Shown here in pieces: positions 1-7,090 of a stretch of DNA of 11,910 nucleotides (position 1 is the first letter of the stretch; each line of letters opens with the position of its first letter). The DNA lies in the NCBI GenBank assembly GCA_016930955.1, contig JAFGFR010000067.1, positions 1 to 11,910 of the forward strand. Reading direction: 5' to 3'. The notes under the pieces were generated by a model, which was not told where the DNA came from, did no database searches, and saw only the letters and a list, made by a program, of their open reading frames with translations. A program made the translations under genes and the position numbers. The DNA comes from Victivallales bacterium (GTDB lineage: Bacteria > Verrucomicrobiota > Lentisphaeria > Victivallales > JAADHT01).

Positions 1-46
1 ACAGCGGCAGGGACGGATGGCTCTTCAAGCTGAGGAAGGGAAAGGA

Positions 47-1093
47 ATGACCGACACCACCGGCACGACTGACGACCATGTGGACTATCTCATCGTCGGC
101 GCGGCATTCGCGGGAAGCTTGCTGGCTGCGGAATTCGCAAGACTCGGCAAGACTATATTTACCGACAAATTCCTTCCCGGGACGCTGATGAACTGCGGCG
201 GAGGGTTGCCCGTCAAGGTCTTTGAAAAACTCGATGTCGAAATACCCTTCCGCAATGTCTCAGAGGGCATAATGTGCATCAATGGCATGGAACATCGTTT
301 CCCCTGCAACTACGTGGTGGTTGACCGTTCGCAATTGGATGCCGCGCTCTGCGACAAGGCGTGTGCGGCCGGGGCGGTATTCAAAAAACTCAACTATACC
401 GGGCACGACCCCGCCATATCAACCGCATTTTTCATCGACGGGCGCAAAAAAAAAATCAGCATGACATACAAGAAACTGATTCTTGCCTATGGCCTGTATC
501 CCCACAAAGACCCCTTCTCCGGGAAGAGGCGAAAGCCATGGCCCCACGGGCTGGCCCAGGTCGAGATCCTCTCAGGGGAGAGCACGCGCCCCAATTCCTT
601 CCACTTCGACATCTCTCCCGGGCTCGATCCGGGATACGCATGGATGTTCCCCATGCCAGATGGACGCATAAACATCGGTGCCGGAAGCTTCAGAAACTCA
701 GGCCTCAGAAAAACTATGCTCTCAGAGCTTAAAAACCGATTCGACCTCAAGGGGGCCCCCCTCGAAAAGGGCGGTGGGGTGATACCGCTGACCGTCACAT
801 CAAGGCTGCAGAAAGGCAATGTCATCATTTACGGCGATGCCGCAGGGATGGTGAACCCCCTCAATGGCGAGGGCCTCATGCATATCGCGAAATTCGCAGA
901 CCGCCTTGTCCGCGCAGTGTCGTCAGGGAAAAACATCAACATCGCGTGGCTCACATCAAACACCTTTCTATACCTCCTAACCGCATCGCTAGTCCTGAAA
1001 ATCATCAACATCGGCTCAAGCGCCACTCGAATCAGCCTCTACCCGGCATCATGCAGACTCGTCGCATCTATCCGAAGACAACTCCCAAAATAA
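47..1093 (+). CDS. Geranylgeranyl-reductase-like FAD-dependent oxidoreductase
   Basis: A flavoprotein of the geranylgeranyl reductase / FAD-dependent oxidoreductase family, about 348 residues. Members reduce isoprenoid double bonds or act on other hydrophobic substrates; the substrate here cannot be told. Seen: an N-terminal dinucleotide fold (VDYLIVGAAFAGSLLAAEFA, about residues 13-32), a CGGGLP motif near residue 56 typical of GGR-like proteins, the GYAWMFPMPDGRINIGAG stretch (about 199-216), and the second FAD motif GDAAG at 263-267 followed by NPLNGEG. The middle Gly of the usual GxGxxG is Ala (GAAFAG). I chose ATG 47 because GAGGAAGGG lies 7-15 nt upstream; an in-frame ATG at 17 would add ten residues but has a poorer ribosome site. 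The C-terminal 60 residues are less typical. A run of ten A at 446-455 lies in the coding sequence. The gene faces ldhA tail to tail. Family is fairly sure, function is not. Confidence 0.8.
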   Translation: MTDTTGTTDDHVDYLIVGAAFAGSLLAAEFARLGKTIFTDKFLPGTLMNCGGGLPVKVFEKLDVEIPFRNVSEGIMCINGMEHRFPCNYVVVDRSQLDAALCDKACAAGAVFKKLNYTGHDPAISTAFFIDGRKKKISMTYKKLILAYGLYPHKDPFSGKRRKPWPHGLAQVEILSGESTRPNSFHFDISPGLDPGYAWMFPMPDGRINIGAGSFRNSGLRKTMLSELKNRFDLKGAPLEKGGGVIPLTVTSRLQKGNVIIYGDAAGMVNPLNGEGLMHIAKFADRLVRAVSSGKNINIAWLTSNTFLYLLTASLVLKIINIGSSATRISLYPASCRLVASIRRQLPK

Positions 1094-1110
1094 AACCCAG
1101 AGCCTGGACG

Positions 1111-1258
1111 TATGCCGTTATATTGAGAGCCAATTTCAATACTTTGCGTGGACTGCGTTGGGAGCACAGGCGCAGCAGACGGTGCGGCGAAATGGCTGGT
1201 GCATACCCGAAGCTGTCTGTGCCTGCCATTTTCGAGATTTCACTGCTTCATTTAGCCC
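1111..1258. repeat. Intergenic palindromic repeat, copy A (long form)
   Basis: This copy fills most of the spacer between two convergent genes. It opens with GAGCCAATTTCAATACTT at 1127, the terminal motif shared with copies B-E, preceded by a TTATATT stretch resembling the flank of the other copies. Inside, a 26-bp block at 1157-1182 (GTTGGGAG...GCAGACGG) matches copy B in inverted orientation at 24 of 26 positions. An inner hairpin pairs CGAAATGGC (1188-1196) with GCCATTTTCG (1225-1234), one bulged T. The right edge is diffuse, ending near ATTTCAC...TTTAGCCC at about 1258. No T-tract follows a strong stem, so a terminator role is uncertain. Confidence 0.65.
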
Positions 1259-1288
1259 AAAATCAGCCCCTCAGGCACGACACCGGCC

Positions 1289-2332
1289 CTAGAAACAGTT
1301 CTCCCCCTTCTTTTTGCGGCATATGCCGTCGCACCTGTAGCAGATTTCGTTCTCGATGAATCCGCCGTCAAAAAAGGTCTTGAGGTTGCCCAGCGTCGTC
1401 TGTGCGATGTTTTTGATCGCCTCGGCAGTGAAGAAGCCCTGATGCGACGTCACGAGCACGTTATGGAAGGTCAGTAGCCTGGCGAGTGTGTCGTCGTTGA
1501 TCAGCTCGGCGGATTTGTCCTCGAAGAAATATTCGCTTTCCTCCTCATAGACATCCAGCCCTGCCGAGCCTATCTTCCCGGACTTCAGACCCGCTATCAA
1601 GGCATCCGTGTCTATCAGCTTGCCCCTGCCGGTGTTGATTATCATCACCCCGGGCTTCATATTCGATATCGTCTCCCTGTCTATCATGCGTGTCGTATCC
1701 GGCGTCAGCGGACAGTGAAGAGAGATTATGTCCGACTCGGCATAAAGCTCGTCCAGGCTGCAATATCTGAAACCCGCGGCATCATCGAAGATGTCTGTCG
1801 GATTGGGGTCGTATGCCAAAACCTCCAACCCGAACCCGAGGAGAATGGATACCATGCACTGCCCGATCTTGCCTGTGCCGACCACTCCTGCCGTGCGGCC
1901 ATGCATGTCGAAACCCATCAGGCCATTTATCGAGAAGTTCCCCTCGCGCGTGCGTTGGTAAGCTTTGTGAGTTTTCCTGTTCAATGAAAGCATCAGAGCA
2001 ACGGAATGCTCGGCCACCGCGTGGGGGGAGTAGGCCGGCACCCTGACGACATGCACTTTCCCGTAGGCGGCCTGGAAGTCCACGTTGTTGTAGCCCGCGC
2101 AACGTAATGCCACCACACCAATCTTGTGTCTCGACAAAGTCTCTATCACCTCTGCGTCAACCGTGTCGTTCACAAACGCACAAACGCCATCGAAACCTTC
2201 ACACAGACTGGCCGTGCTCGATTCGAGGTGAGTCTCAAAAAAACCGAACTCGAAGCCAAACCCCTCGTTGTTCTCCTCGAAAGACCTCTTGTCGTAAGGC
2301 TTCGTGTCGAAAAACGCTATTCTTTTACCCAT
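1289..2332 (-). CDS. ldhA: D-lactate dehydrogenase (2-hydroxyacid dehydrogenase family)
   Basis: NAD-dependent D-lactate dehydrogenase, 347 residues, cytoplasmic, reducing pyruvate to D-lactate to regenerate NAD+ in fermentation. It tracks E. coli LdhA from memory along nearly the whole length, including FVND, ALRCAGYNNVD, RVPAYSPHAVAEH, NRKTHKAYQRTREGNFS, ISLHCPLTP and FFEDKS. The nucleotide-binding loop GTGKIG is at 152-157. The catalytic trio is present as R236 (NTGRG), E265 (DVYEEE) and H297 (SHQ), each one position beyond the E. coli residue. The start is ATG 2332 because GGGAGG sits 7 nt upstream; GTG 2335 is too close to it. Odd feature: the C-terminus ends in about 17 residues with CxxCxxxC and a last Cys (C331, C334, C338, C346), absent from E. 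coli LdhA. The gene is flanked by inverted copies A and B of the intergenic repeat. Confidence 0.93.
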   Translation of the reverse strand: MGKRIAFFDTKPYDKRSFEENNEGFGFEFGFFETHLESSTASLCEGFDGVCAFVNDTVDAEVIETLSRHKIGVVALRCAGYNNVDFQAAYGKVHVVRVPAYSPHAVAEHSVALMLSLNRKTHKAYQRTREGNFSINGLMGFDMHGRTAGVVGTGKIGQCMVSILLGFGLEVLAYDPNPTDIFDDAAGFRYCSLDELYAESDIISLHCPLTPDTTRMIDRETISNMKPGVMIINTGRGKLIDTDALIAGLKSGKIGSAGLDVYEEESEYFFEDKSAELINDDTLARLLTFHNVLVTSHQGFFTAEAIKNIAQTTLGNLKTFFDGGFIENEICYRCDGICRKKKGENCF

Positions 2333-2415
2333 CACAAGACCTCCCTGCCGTTGACTACAGCGGCTGAATACTCACATGCTCGGCCGCTTGCTGCGGCGGC
2401 TTGATTTGCCCGCTT

Positions 2416-2531
2416 CCCATTTAAGTTATAGCTCCCGACGTGAAAGTTCAATGCCGAATCTACCTGTTGCTGGATACCGTCTGCCGCGCCTGCGCTCCCA
2501 ACCGGTTCACGCGGAGTTTTGAAATCGGCTC
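2416..2531. repeat. Intergenic palindromic repeat, copy B (inverted relative to A)
   Basis: Read on the minus strand, this copy opens with GAGCCGATTTCAAAACTCC (ending at plus-strand 2531), then carries the 26-bp block shared with copy A (plus 2477-2502). It closes with TTGAACTTTCACGTCGGGAGC and TATAACTTAAATGGG (2416-2451), which aligns with the outer end of copies C and D. The inner AAATGGC hairpin of copy A is not clearly kept. With copy A it brackets ldhA as an inverted pair. Confidence 0.65.
2425..2451 (-). promoter_or_regulatory. Possible ldhA promoter at the edge of repeat B
   Basis: On the minus strand TTGAAC (plus 2446-2451) and TATAAC (plus 2425-2430) are separated by 15 nt, about 90 nt ahead of the ldhA start. 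The -10 matches consensus at five of six positions. The spacer is shorter than the usual 17, so this is only a candidate. The -35 lies inside the repeat terminus. Confidence 0.3.
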
Positions 2532-2606
2532 TTAGCCCCGTTCCGGCAAAACTCAAGGGGGGGAGCAGAAACACCAACTTTTTAAGAATATTTTACATAA
2601 GCGCTG

Positions 2607-2634
2607 TTGACAGGAGCGTCTTTGCTTTTACCTT
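2607..2634 (+). promoter_or_regulatory. Possible promoter for the lipoprotein gene
   Basis: A perfect -35 hexamer TTGACA (2607-2612) lies downstream of an AT-rich stretch that could act as an UP element. The best -10 at suitable spacing is weak (TACCTT at 2629-2634, 16-nt spacer). A start near 2641 would give a leader of about 65 nt containing the ATGTTAACAT palindrome at 2670-2679, a conceivable operator. Confidence 0.35.
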
Positions 2635-2706
2635 AACCATGCCTGTTGCTCGGGGCGATCATGATGACAATGTTAACATCCGAAACTGCTAAGGAGTCCG
2701 CTTGGT

Positions 2707-5700
2707 ATGAGAAAGTCTTATTTTAGTTCACGCAGTCGTCTGGCTCTGTTGCCCGCAATTGCGGTAATCTTCTCCGCTTGCTTTTCCGAAGTCCCGGATG
2801 CCGTGGAGAATCCGAGCCAGACATCGCAGGAGCAACAGGCCAAGACTCCAGGTCTCCAGGCAAGGTCCGAGTTCTCCAAGGGCATCCTTGAAAGGGGCAA
2901 GGTCATCACCGCCGCAGCGGATGTCACAAAAGAAAGGTACCCCGATGCCGACGATGTCCTTGTGGACGACTATATTTTCACCCGCTACAACCCCGACGGC
3001 ACTTCTGCCGCATGGGACGACACCTTCATCAAGGTGCTGACCGAAAAGGGCCGCAGGGATCATCAGACGCTTTCATTTTACTATACACTGCCTTACTCCA
3101 CCGTGGTGTTGACCGTGCTCGAGATCATCAAGCCAGATGGCAGTGTGGTGTCCGTGGATATCTCCGAGAACGCCAGGGAGATGATCAACAGCACCCAGAT
3201 GGGCTCCAACATATATGACCCGAACAGCAAGGTGCTGAAGGTAAACGTCCCCGGGCTGGAGATCGGGGACATGGTCAGGTATGTATCGTTCCGCGACACA
3301 GTGAAGACCAGAGTCCCGGACACATGGAGCGACAGTTTTATGCTGGAATACACCAGCCCGATAAAAAGGCTTTCAATCGAGATCGCCGGCCCGGTGTCCA
3401 TGCCGCTCAAGGCCGTGGCTTTGAAGGACGAGATGCCTGATACGGTGAAGTCCTTTGTCAAGAGGGGGCGCGACACCAACCGCTACAAGTGGGAAGTATC
3501 CGATGTCCCGCAGATGTACAGGGAGCCGAACATGCCGGAACTGCACTCCGTCGTCCAGAGGCTGCTGGTAAGCACCATCGAGAACTGGGAGAAGGTCTCC
3601 GAATGGTATTGGCGGCTATGCCTCCCGAAACTTCAGGCCGTGACCCCCGAGATGGTCAACAAGACCCGCGAGCTTACGGCAGGAGCCGCGACCGACACCC
3701 AGAAAATCCAGGCACTGTTCTCCTTCGTGTCACAGAATATCAGATACATGGGCATAACCACGGAGAAGGAGGCGCCAGGATACGAGCCACATGATGTAAG
3801 CGTAACCTTCGAGAACAAGTACGGCGTATGCCGTGACAAGGCCGCGCTGCTGGTGGCGATGTTGAGGATCGCCGGGCAGAAGGCCTATCCTGTGATGATA
3901 ATGAACGGGCCGAAGAAGGATCCCGACGTGCCGAACCCATACTTCAACCATGCCATCGTGGCAGTGGAAGCCGCCGACGGCTCATATATATTGATGGATC
4001 CCACCGACGAGAACACCCGCGAGATATTCCCGGCTTATTTGTGCAACCAGAGCTATCTCGTCGCCAAGCCTGAGGGCGACACTTTGCGGACTTCGCAGAT
4101 AGTTCCTGCGGCGTATAATCTTTTGAGCGTGACGACCAATGCCTCGGTAAACCAGTCAGGGACGATGATATCGGAGACATCAATTCAATTCGACGGCATC
4201 AATGACGGTGCCTACCGGGACTACTTCGCCAGACGTAAGCCTGACGAGAGGAGGGAGTTCTTCGAGAGGGTACTGAAAAATGTGCTGCCCGGGGCAAGGC
4301 TGGTGGACTATGACATACAGCCCAAAAACATCCGCGACACTTCGGAACCCCTCAAGGTCTATCTCAGGTATGTCGCGACGGACACGATGCTCCATGGTGA
4401 CGGCAAGGTGATGTTCCCGCCGCCATGGATGGGTTCCTCCTTGGGGGTGGTCAACTTTATCATCGGCACGGCAGGGCTGGAAAAACGCAAATACCCTCTG
4501 GTCACCGAAATAGCCTGCGGCGTGAGGGAGGTGTTCTCGATAGACCTCAAGAACGCTGTGGGGGAACAGATAATTCTGCCAGATGCCGAGTCAATTGACG
4601 ACCCCACCCTGTCGTGGAGCCAGAGCTTCGCTTTCGAGAACAATATCCTTTCCGGCAACACCGAGTTCATGCTCAAGGTTGTGGAGTTCTCCCCGGAACA
4701 GTATCTGGACTTGAGGGCATCGCTCAAGAAGATGGAGCACAGCAGACACAAGTCCCCGATCTTCCATCAGGCAGGGACACAGAAAATCGCCGATGATTTC
4801 ATCGGCAGACAGGGTAATGCCATTGTCCTTGACGAGACCATTGATTGCAAGATCATTGATGACTCGAGCTGGGAGACCACAAGTAGCGTGAAGAAAAAGA
4901 TATTGTCCTATGCCGGCAAGAAGCAATATTCAGATCTGAAGTTCAAGTACAACCCGGCCTGGGGGAGCGTGAGTTTGAAATATGCTAAGGTGACAGGGCC
5001 GGACGGCAAAGAGAGCACGATAAAAAGCGACGAGATAAACCTGATGGACGAGCCTTGGGTAGGGGCAGCGCCAAGATATCCTGCGGGAAAAATACTCGTG
5101 GTCAACCTTCCCGGAGTGGAGGTCGGCAGCACTATAGAGTATCGAGTCGTCAGAAACTTCAGATCGCGGCCCTTCTTCGCCATGACCGAGTACCTCAGAG
5201 GCTTCGAGCCTGTCAAAAGGAAACGTGTCAGGGTCGAGACCCCTGAAGATTTTGCCCTGAAGATTTCCAACAAGGGCGCTGGCGCGGCATTTGCGTTCAA
5301 CGACGAGGAGGATGGCGTGTACACATGGGAGAGCAATAATGTCGAGGCGGTCAAGGCCGAGTCGAACCTTCCTCCCTACTGGTCGTTCATACCCTCTCTG
5401 GCCCTTTCCTCCGCTGACTGGGATGACTACACCAAAGGTCTTTCTGTGTTATTTTGCAAGGCGGCCGAAGGGCAGGAGCAAGCTGCGCGAATAGCCGGGG
5501 AGCTCTCGAAGGACACAGAGGACGACAGAGGGAAAATCACGGCTGTAAGAGATTTTGTCGCAAGAAACATCCGCGACGCGGGACCCGGTCTGGGAGAGCT
5601 GCCCATCTCGGCGATAACCCCCGCCGACAAGACGCTTGCCGAAGGCTATGGCAACACCACCGACAGGGCCATACTGCTGTTTTCCATGCTGAAGAGTCTG

Positions 5701-6606
5701 GGCATGAGCCCGGAGTTCGTGCTGGTCGGCGATTTCCCAAGGCTGGATCAGCTTAGGCGCTATGACGACCTTCCGCAGCCGGAATTGTTCAACAAAGTGC
5801 TTGTAAAAGTCATGCTCGGCAGAAGCGCCATATATCTGAACGACACAGACCAGTATTCCGAGCTGGGCAGCACTCCCAGCGAGAATCTTGTCGCGCTGCC
5901 GTTCAACACAGCATTGCCAGGGAAGGTTTCAGTGGCTCCGGAGTTCAGGAGAAGGACCGACACTGCCTACACGATCCGCCTGTCAGAGAAAGGCGAGGCC
6001 ATAATCTCACGCAAGCGCGTCTTCCACGGGACGGATTTTGCGGCATGGAACAAGAAGTATGCCGAGATGAAATCAGAGGAGCGCAAAAGGCATTTTCAGG
6101 AGATGATGTCGCGGATATCGCAGGGCGCCAAGCCATTGAACGAGCTTAAGACTGACTTCTCGGCATATCCTGGCATCGAGGAGTTCTCTGTTATGGTTGA
6201 CAACTATGCCATAGCGGAGAAGAGCTACATGTACCTGAATCTTCCGGAGTCCCTTGCCGGTGTCATCGGGCTGCACCCGGACAATCGCGAGAACCCCATG
6301 CTTCTCTCTAGTTCCCGCGAGGAGACCTGGACCTATCTGCTCAACTTGCCCGAGAGCTTCGCCGGGAAAATCCCCATTGCCCCGGCATCAAATGTATGGA
6401 ACCTCCCTGCTAAGGCAGGCTCGGTATCTATTGTCAACGACCGCGATTTCTTCAACCTGTCGCCCAAGCCGGTCTTGTTCATAAACATGGATGTCAGCCT
6501 CAAGCCCGCATTCCTTAAAGATTTGGACTTCGAAGACATACAGCTTGTCAACGAGAGGATTTCCAACCTCAGGAACCAGGCTGTGCTCATGGAGAGGTCA
6601 CCATGA
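2707..6606 (+). CDS. Secreted lipoprotein with two tandem DUF3857/transglutaminase-like modules
   Basis: A 1299-residue exported protein of unknown substrate. The N-terminus has Arg/Lys, a hydrophobic stretch and FSAC with Cys25, a plausible lipobox, so it is probably a periplasm-facing lipoprotein. Module 1: DUF3857 (about 50-290, with VLKVNVPGLEIGDMVRY), then a transglutaminase-like cysteine-protease fold (about 315-445) with an intact triad C375 (YGVCRDKA), H415 (FNHAIVAV) and D431 (LMDPT), then a beta-rich linker. Module 2 repeats the order: DUF3857-like (about 695-900, with ILVVNLPGVEVGSTIEYR), then a transglutaminase-like fold (about 945-1060) where Cys is Thr984 (YGNTTDRA), His is Lys1030 (FNKVLVKV) and only Asp1046 remains. 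The last 240 residues contain a short internal repeat (LNLPESLAG / LNLPESFAG). AAGGAG lies 10 nt before the ATG. Family members are typically single-module, so this looks like an internal duplication with a dead second copy. The biological role is unknown. Confidence 0.88.
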   Translation: MRKSYFSSRSRLALLPAIAVIFSACFSEVPDAVENPSQTSQEQQAKTPGLQARSEFSKGILERGKVITAAADVTKERYPDADDVLVDDYIFTRYNPDGTSAAWDDTFIKVLTEKGRRDHQTLSFYYTLPYSTVVLTVLEIIKPDGSVVSVDISENAREMINSTQMGSNIYDPNSKVLKVNVPGLEIGDMVRYVSFRDTVKTRVPDTWSDSFMLEYTSPIKRLSIEIAGPVSMPLKAVALKDEMPDTVKSFVKRGRDTNRYKWEVSDVPQMYREPNMPELHSVVQRLLVSTIENWEKVSEWYWRLCLPKLQAVTPEMVNKTRELTAGAATDTQKIQALFSFVSQNIRYMGITTEKEAPGYEPHDVSVTFENKYGVCRDKAALLVAMLRIAGQKAYPVMIMNGPKKDPDVPNPYFNHAIVAVEAADGSYILMDPTDENTREIFPAYLCNQSYLVAKPEGDTLRTSQIVPAAYNLLSVTTNASVNQSGTMISETSIQFDGINDGAYRDYFARRKPDERREFFERVLKNVLPGARLVDYDIQPKNIRDTSEPLKVYLRYVATDTMLHGDGKVMFPPPWMGSSLGVVNFIIGTAGLEKRKYPLVTEIACGVREVFSIDLKNAVGEQIILPDAESIDDPTLSWSQSFAFENNILSGNTEFMLKVVEFSPEQYLDLRASLKKMEHSRHKSPIFHQAGTQKIADDFIGRQGNAIVLDETIDCKIIDDSSWETTSSVKKKILSYAGKKQYSDLKFKYNPAWGSVSLKYAKVTGPDGKESTIKSDEINLMDEPWVGAAPRYPAGKILVVNLPGVEVGSTIEYRVVRNFRSRPFFAMTEYLRGFEPVKRKRVRVETPEDFALKISNKGAGAAFAFNDEEDGVYTWESNNVEAVKAESNLPPYWSFIPSLALSSADWDDYTKGLSVLFCKAAEGQEQAARIAGELSKDTEDDRGKITAVRDFVARNIRDAGPGLGELPISAITPADKTLAEGYGNTTDRAILLFSMLKSLGMSPEFVLVGDFPRLDQLRRYDDLPQPELFNKVLVKVMLGRSAIYLNDTDQYSELGSTPSENLVALPFNTALPGKVSVAPEFRRRTDTAYTIRLSEKGEAIISRKRVFHGTDFAAWNKKYAEMKSEERKRHFQEMMSRISQGAKPLNELKTDFSAYPGIEEFSVMVDNYAIAEKSYMYLNLPESLAGVIGLHPDNRENPMLLSSSREETWTYLLNLPESFAGKIPIAPASNVWNLPAKAGSVSIVNDRDFFNLSPKPVLFINMDVSLKPAFLKDLDFEDIQLVNERISNLRNQAVLMERSP

Positions 6607-6629
6607 GGGGCGAGTCAGCAAAGACATAT

Positions 6630-6690
6630 GAGCCAATTTCAAAACTCCGCGCGGCCACGGGGAGTCTTGAAATTGGCTCGTACAACTTAG
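6630..6690. repeat. Intergenic palindromic repeat, copy C (minimal hairpin)
   Basis: This is the shortest copy, essentially two termini facing each other. The arm at 6630-6648 (GAGCCAATTTCAAAACTCC) pairs with 6661-6679 at 18 of 19 positions around a 12-nt GC-rich loop. The outer flank TACAACTTAGCC (6681-6692) aligns with the outer flank of copy B. It starts 23 nt after the lipoprotein stop and ends about 10-20 nt before acpS. There is no T-tract after the stem on either strand, so an mRNA-processing or attenuation role is as likely as termination. Confidence 0.8.
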
Positions 6691-6699
6691 CCACGTGAC

Positions 6700-7077
6700 A
6701 TGATATTTGGAATAGGCACCGATATTGTCGAAGTCTGCAGGATACAGGCGATGCTCGAGGAGCATGGGGATCTGTTCCTCAACAAGATATTCAGCGAGCT
6801 GGAGCTCGAGGAGTCCCTGCGGCGAAACGACAGGGGGCAGTACTTTGCCGGCAGATGGGCCGCCAAGGAGGCTTTGGCCAAGGCTTTGGGATGCGGCTTC
6901 GGAAAGGACTGCGAGTGGAGGGACATCACGATTGTCAACTCGGGGAACGGCAAGCCTGTGCTGTTGCTCAGCGGCAAGGCTTTGAGTACCTCACAAAAAA
7001 TGGGGATGAAAAACGTACATGTCTCGATCTCCCACGAGAAACATTACGCTTGCGCGTCAGTGGTGGTCGAGGCTTGA
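6700..7077 (+). CDS. acpS: Holo-[acyl-carrier-protein] synthase
   Basis: A 125-residue group-I phosphopantetheinyl transferase. It moves 4'-phosphopantetheine from CoA to the conserved Ser of apo-acyl carrier protein, activating fatty-acid synthesis in the cytoplasm. Length and motifs fit the family: GIGTDIVEVCRI (4-15) with the metal-binding Asp8, FAGRWAAKEALAKALG (49-64) with Glu57, and the C-terminal VHVSISHEKHYACASVVVE. These correspond to the Mg-binding Asp and Glu of E. coli AcpS. ATG 6700 is the only start that keeps the N-terminal strand intact, although no clear Shine-Dalgarno site precedes it. The spacer upstream is largely repeat C. It is followed after 13 nt by nnr, a frequent neighbour of acpS in bacteria, so the pair is probably one transcription unit. 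Confidence 0.95.
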   Translation: MIFGIGTDIVEVCRIQAMLEEHGDLFLNKIFSELELEESLRRNDRGQYFAGRWAAKEALAKALGCGFGKDCEWRDITIVNSGNGKPVLLLSGKALSTSQKMGMKNVHVSISHEKHYACASVVVEA

Positions 7078-7090
7078 GGGCATCAATGCT

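Larger units (their letters stand above)
2333..2706. other. Divergent intergenic region between ldhA and the lipoprotein gene
   Basis: This 374-bp spacer holds no convincing gene. From the ldhA side it contains a GC-rich leader with two small stems (GCCGC/GCGGC around 2383-2397 and GCCG/CGGC just before the ldhA ribosome site), repeat copy B (2416-2531), an AT-rich stretch at 2577-2600, a possible sigma70-type promoter for the lipoprotein gene, and the perfect palindrome ATGTTAACAT at 2670-2679. Confidence 0.6.

Noticed and set aside
1188..1234. Inner hairpin of repeat A as a bidirectional terminator for the flavoprotein gene and ldhA
   Set aside because: The stem has a bulge, a 28-nt loop and no T-tract after it on either strand; kept only as part of the repeat.
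946..1359. Plus-strand frame that might be a frameshifted C-terminus of the flavoprotein
   Set aside because: It has no GGR-like sequence and runs into repeat A and antisense ldhA; the annotated frame reaches a plausible stop.
2332..2577. 81-codon minus-strand open frame ahead of ldhA
   Set aside because: It runs through repeat B and has no family resemblance; the spacer is better explained by the repeat and promoters.
6680..6697. Promoter for acpS beginning with TTGAAA in repeat C and TACAAC
   Set aside because: The hexamers are only 8 nt apart, far too close for a sigma70 promoter.
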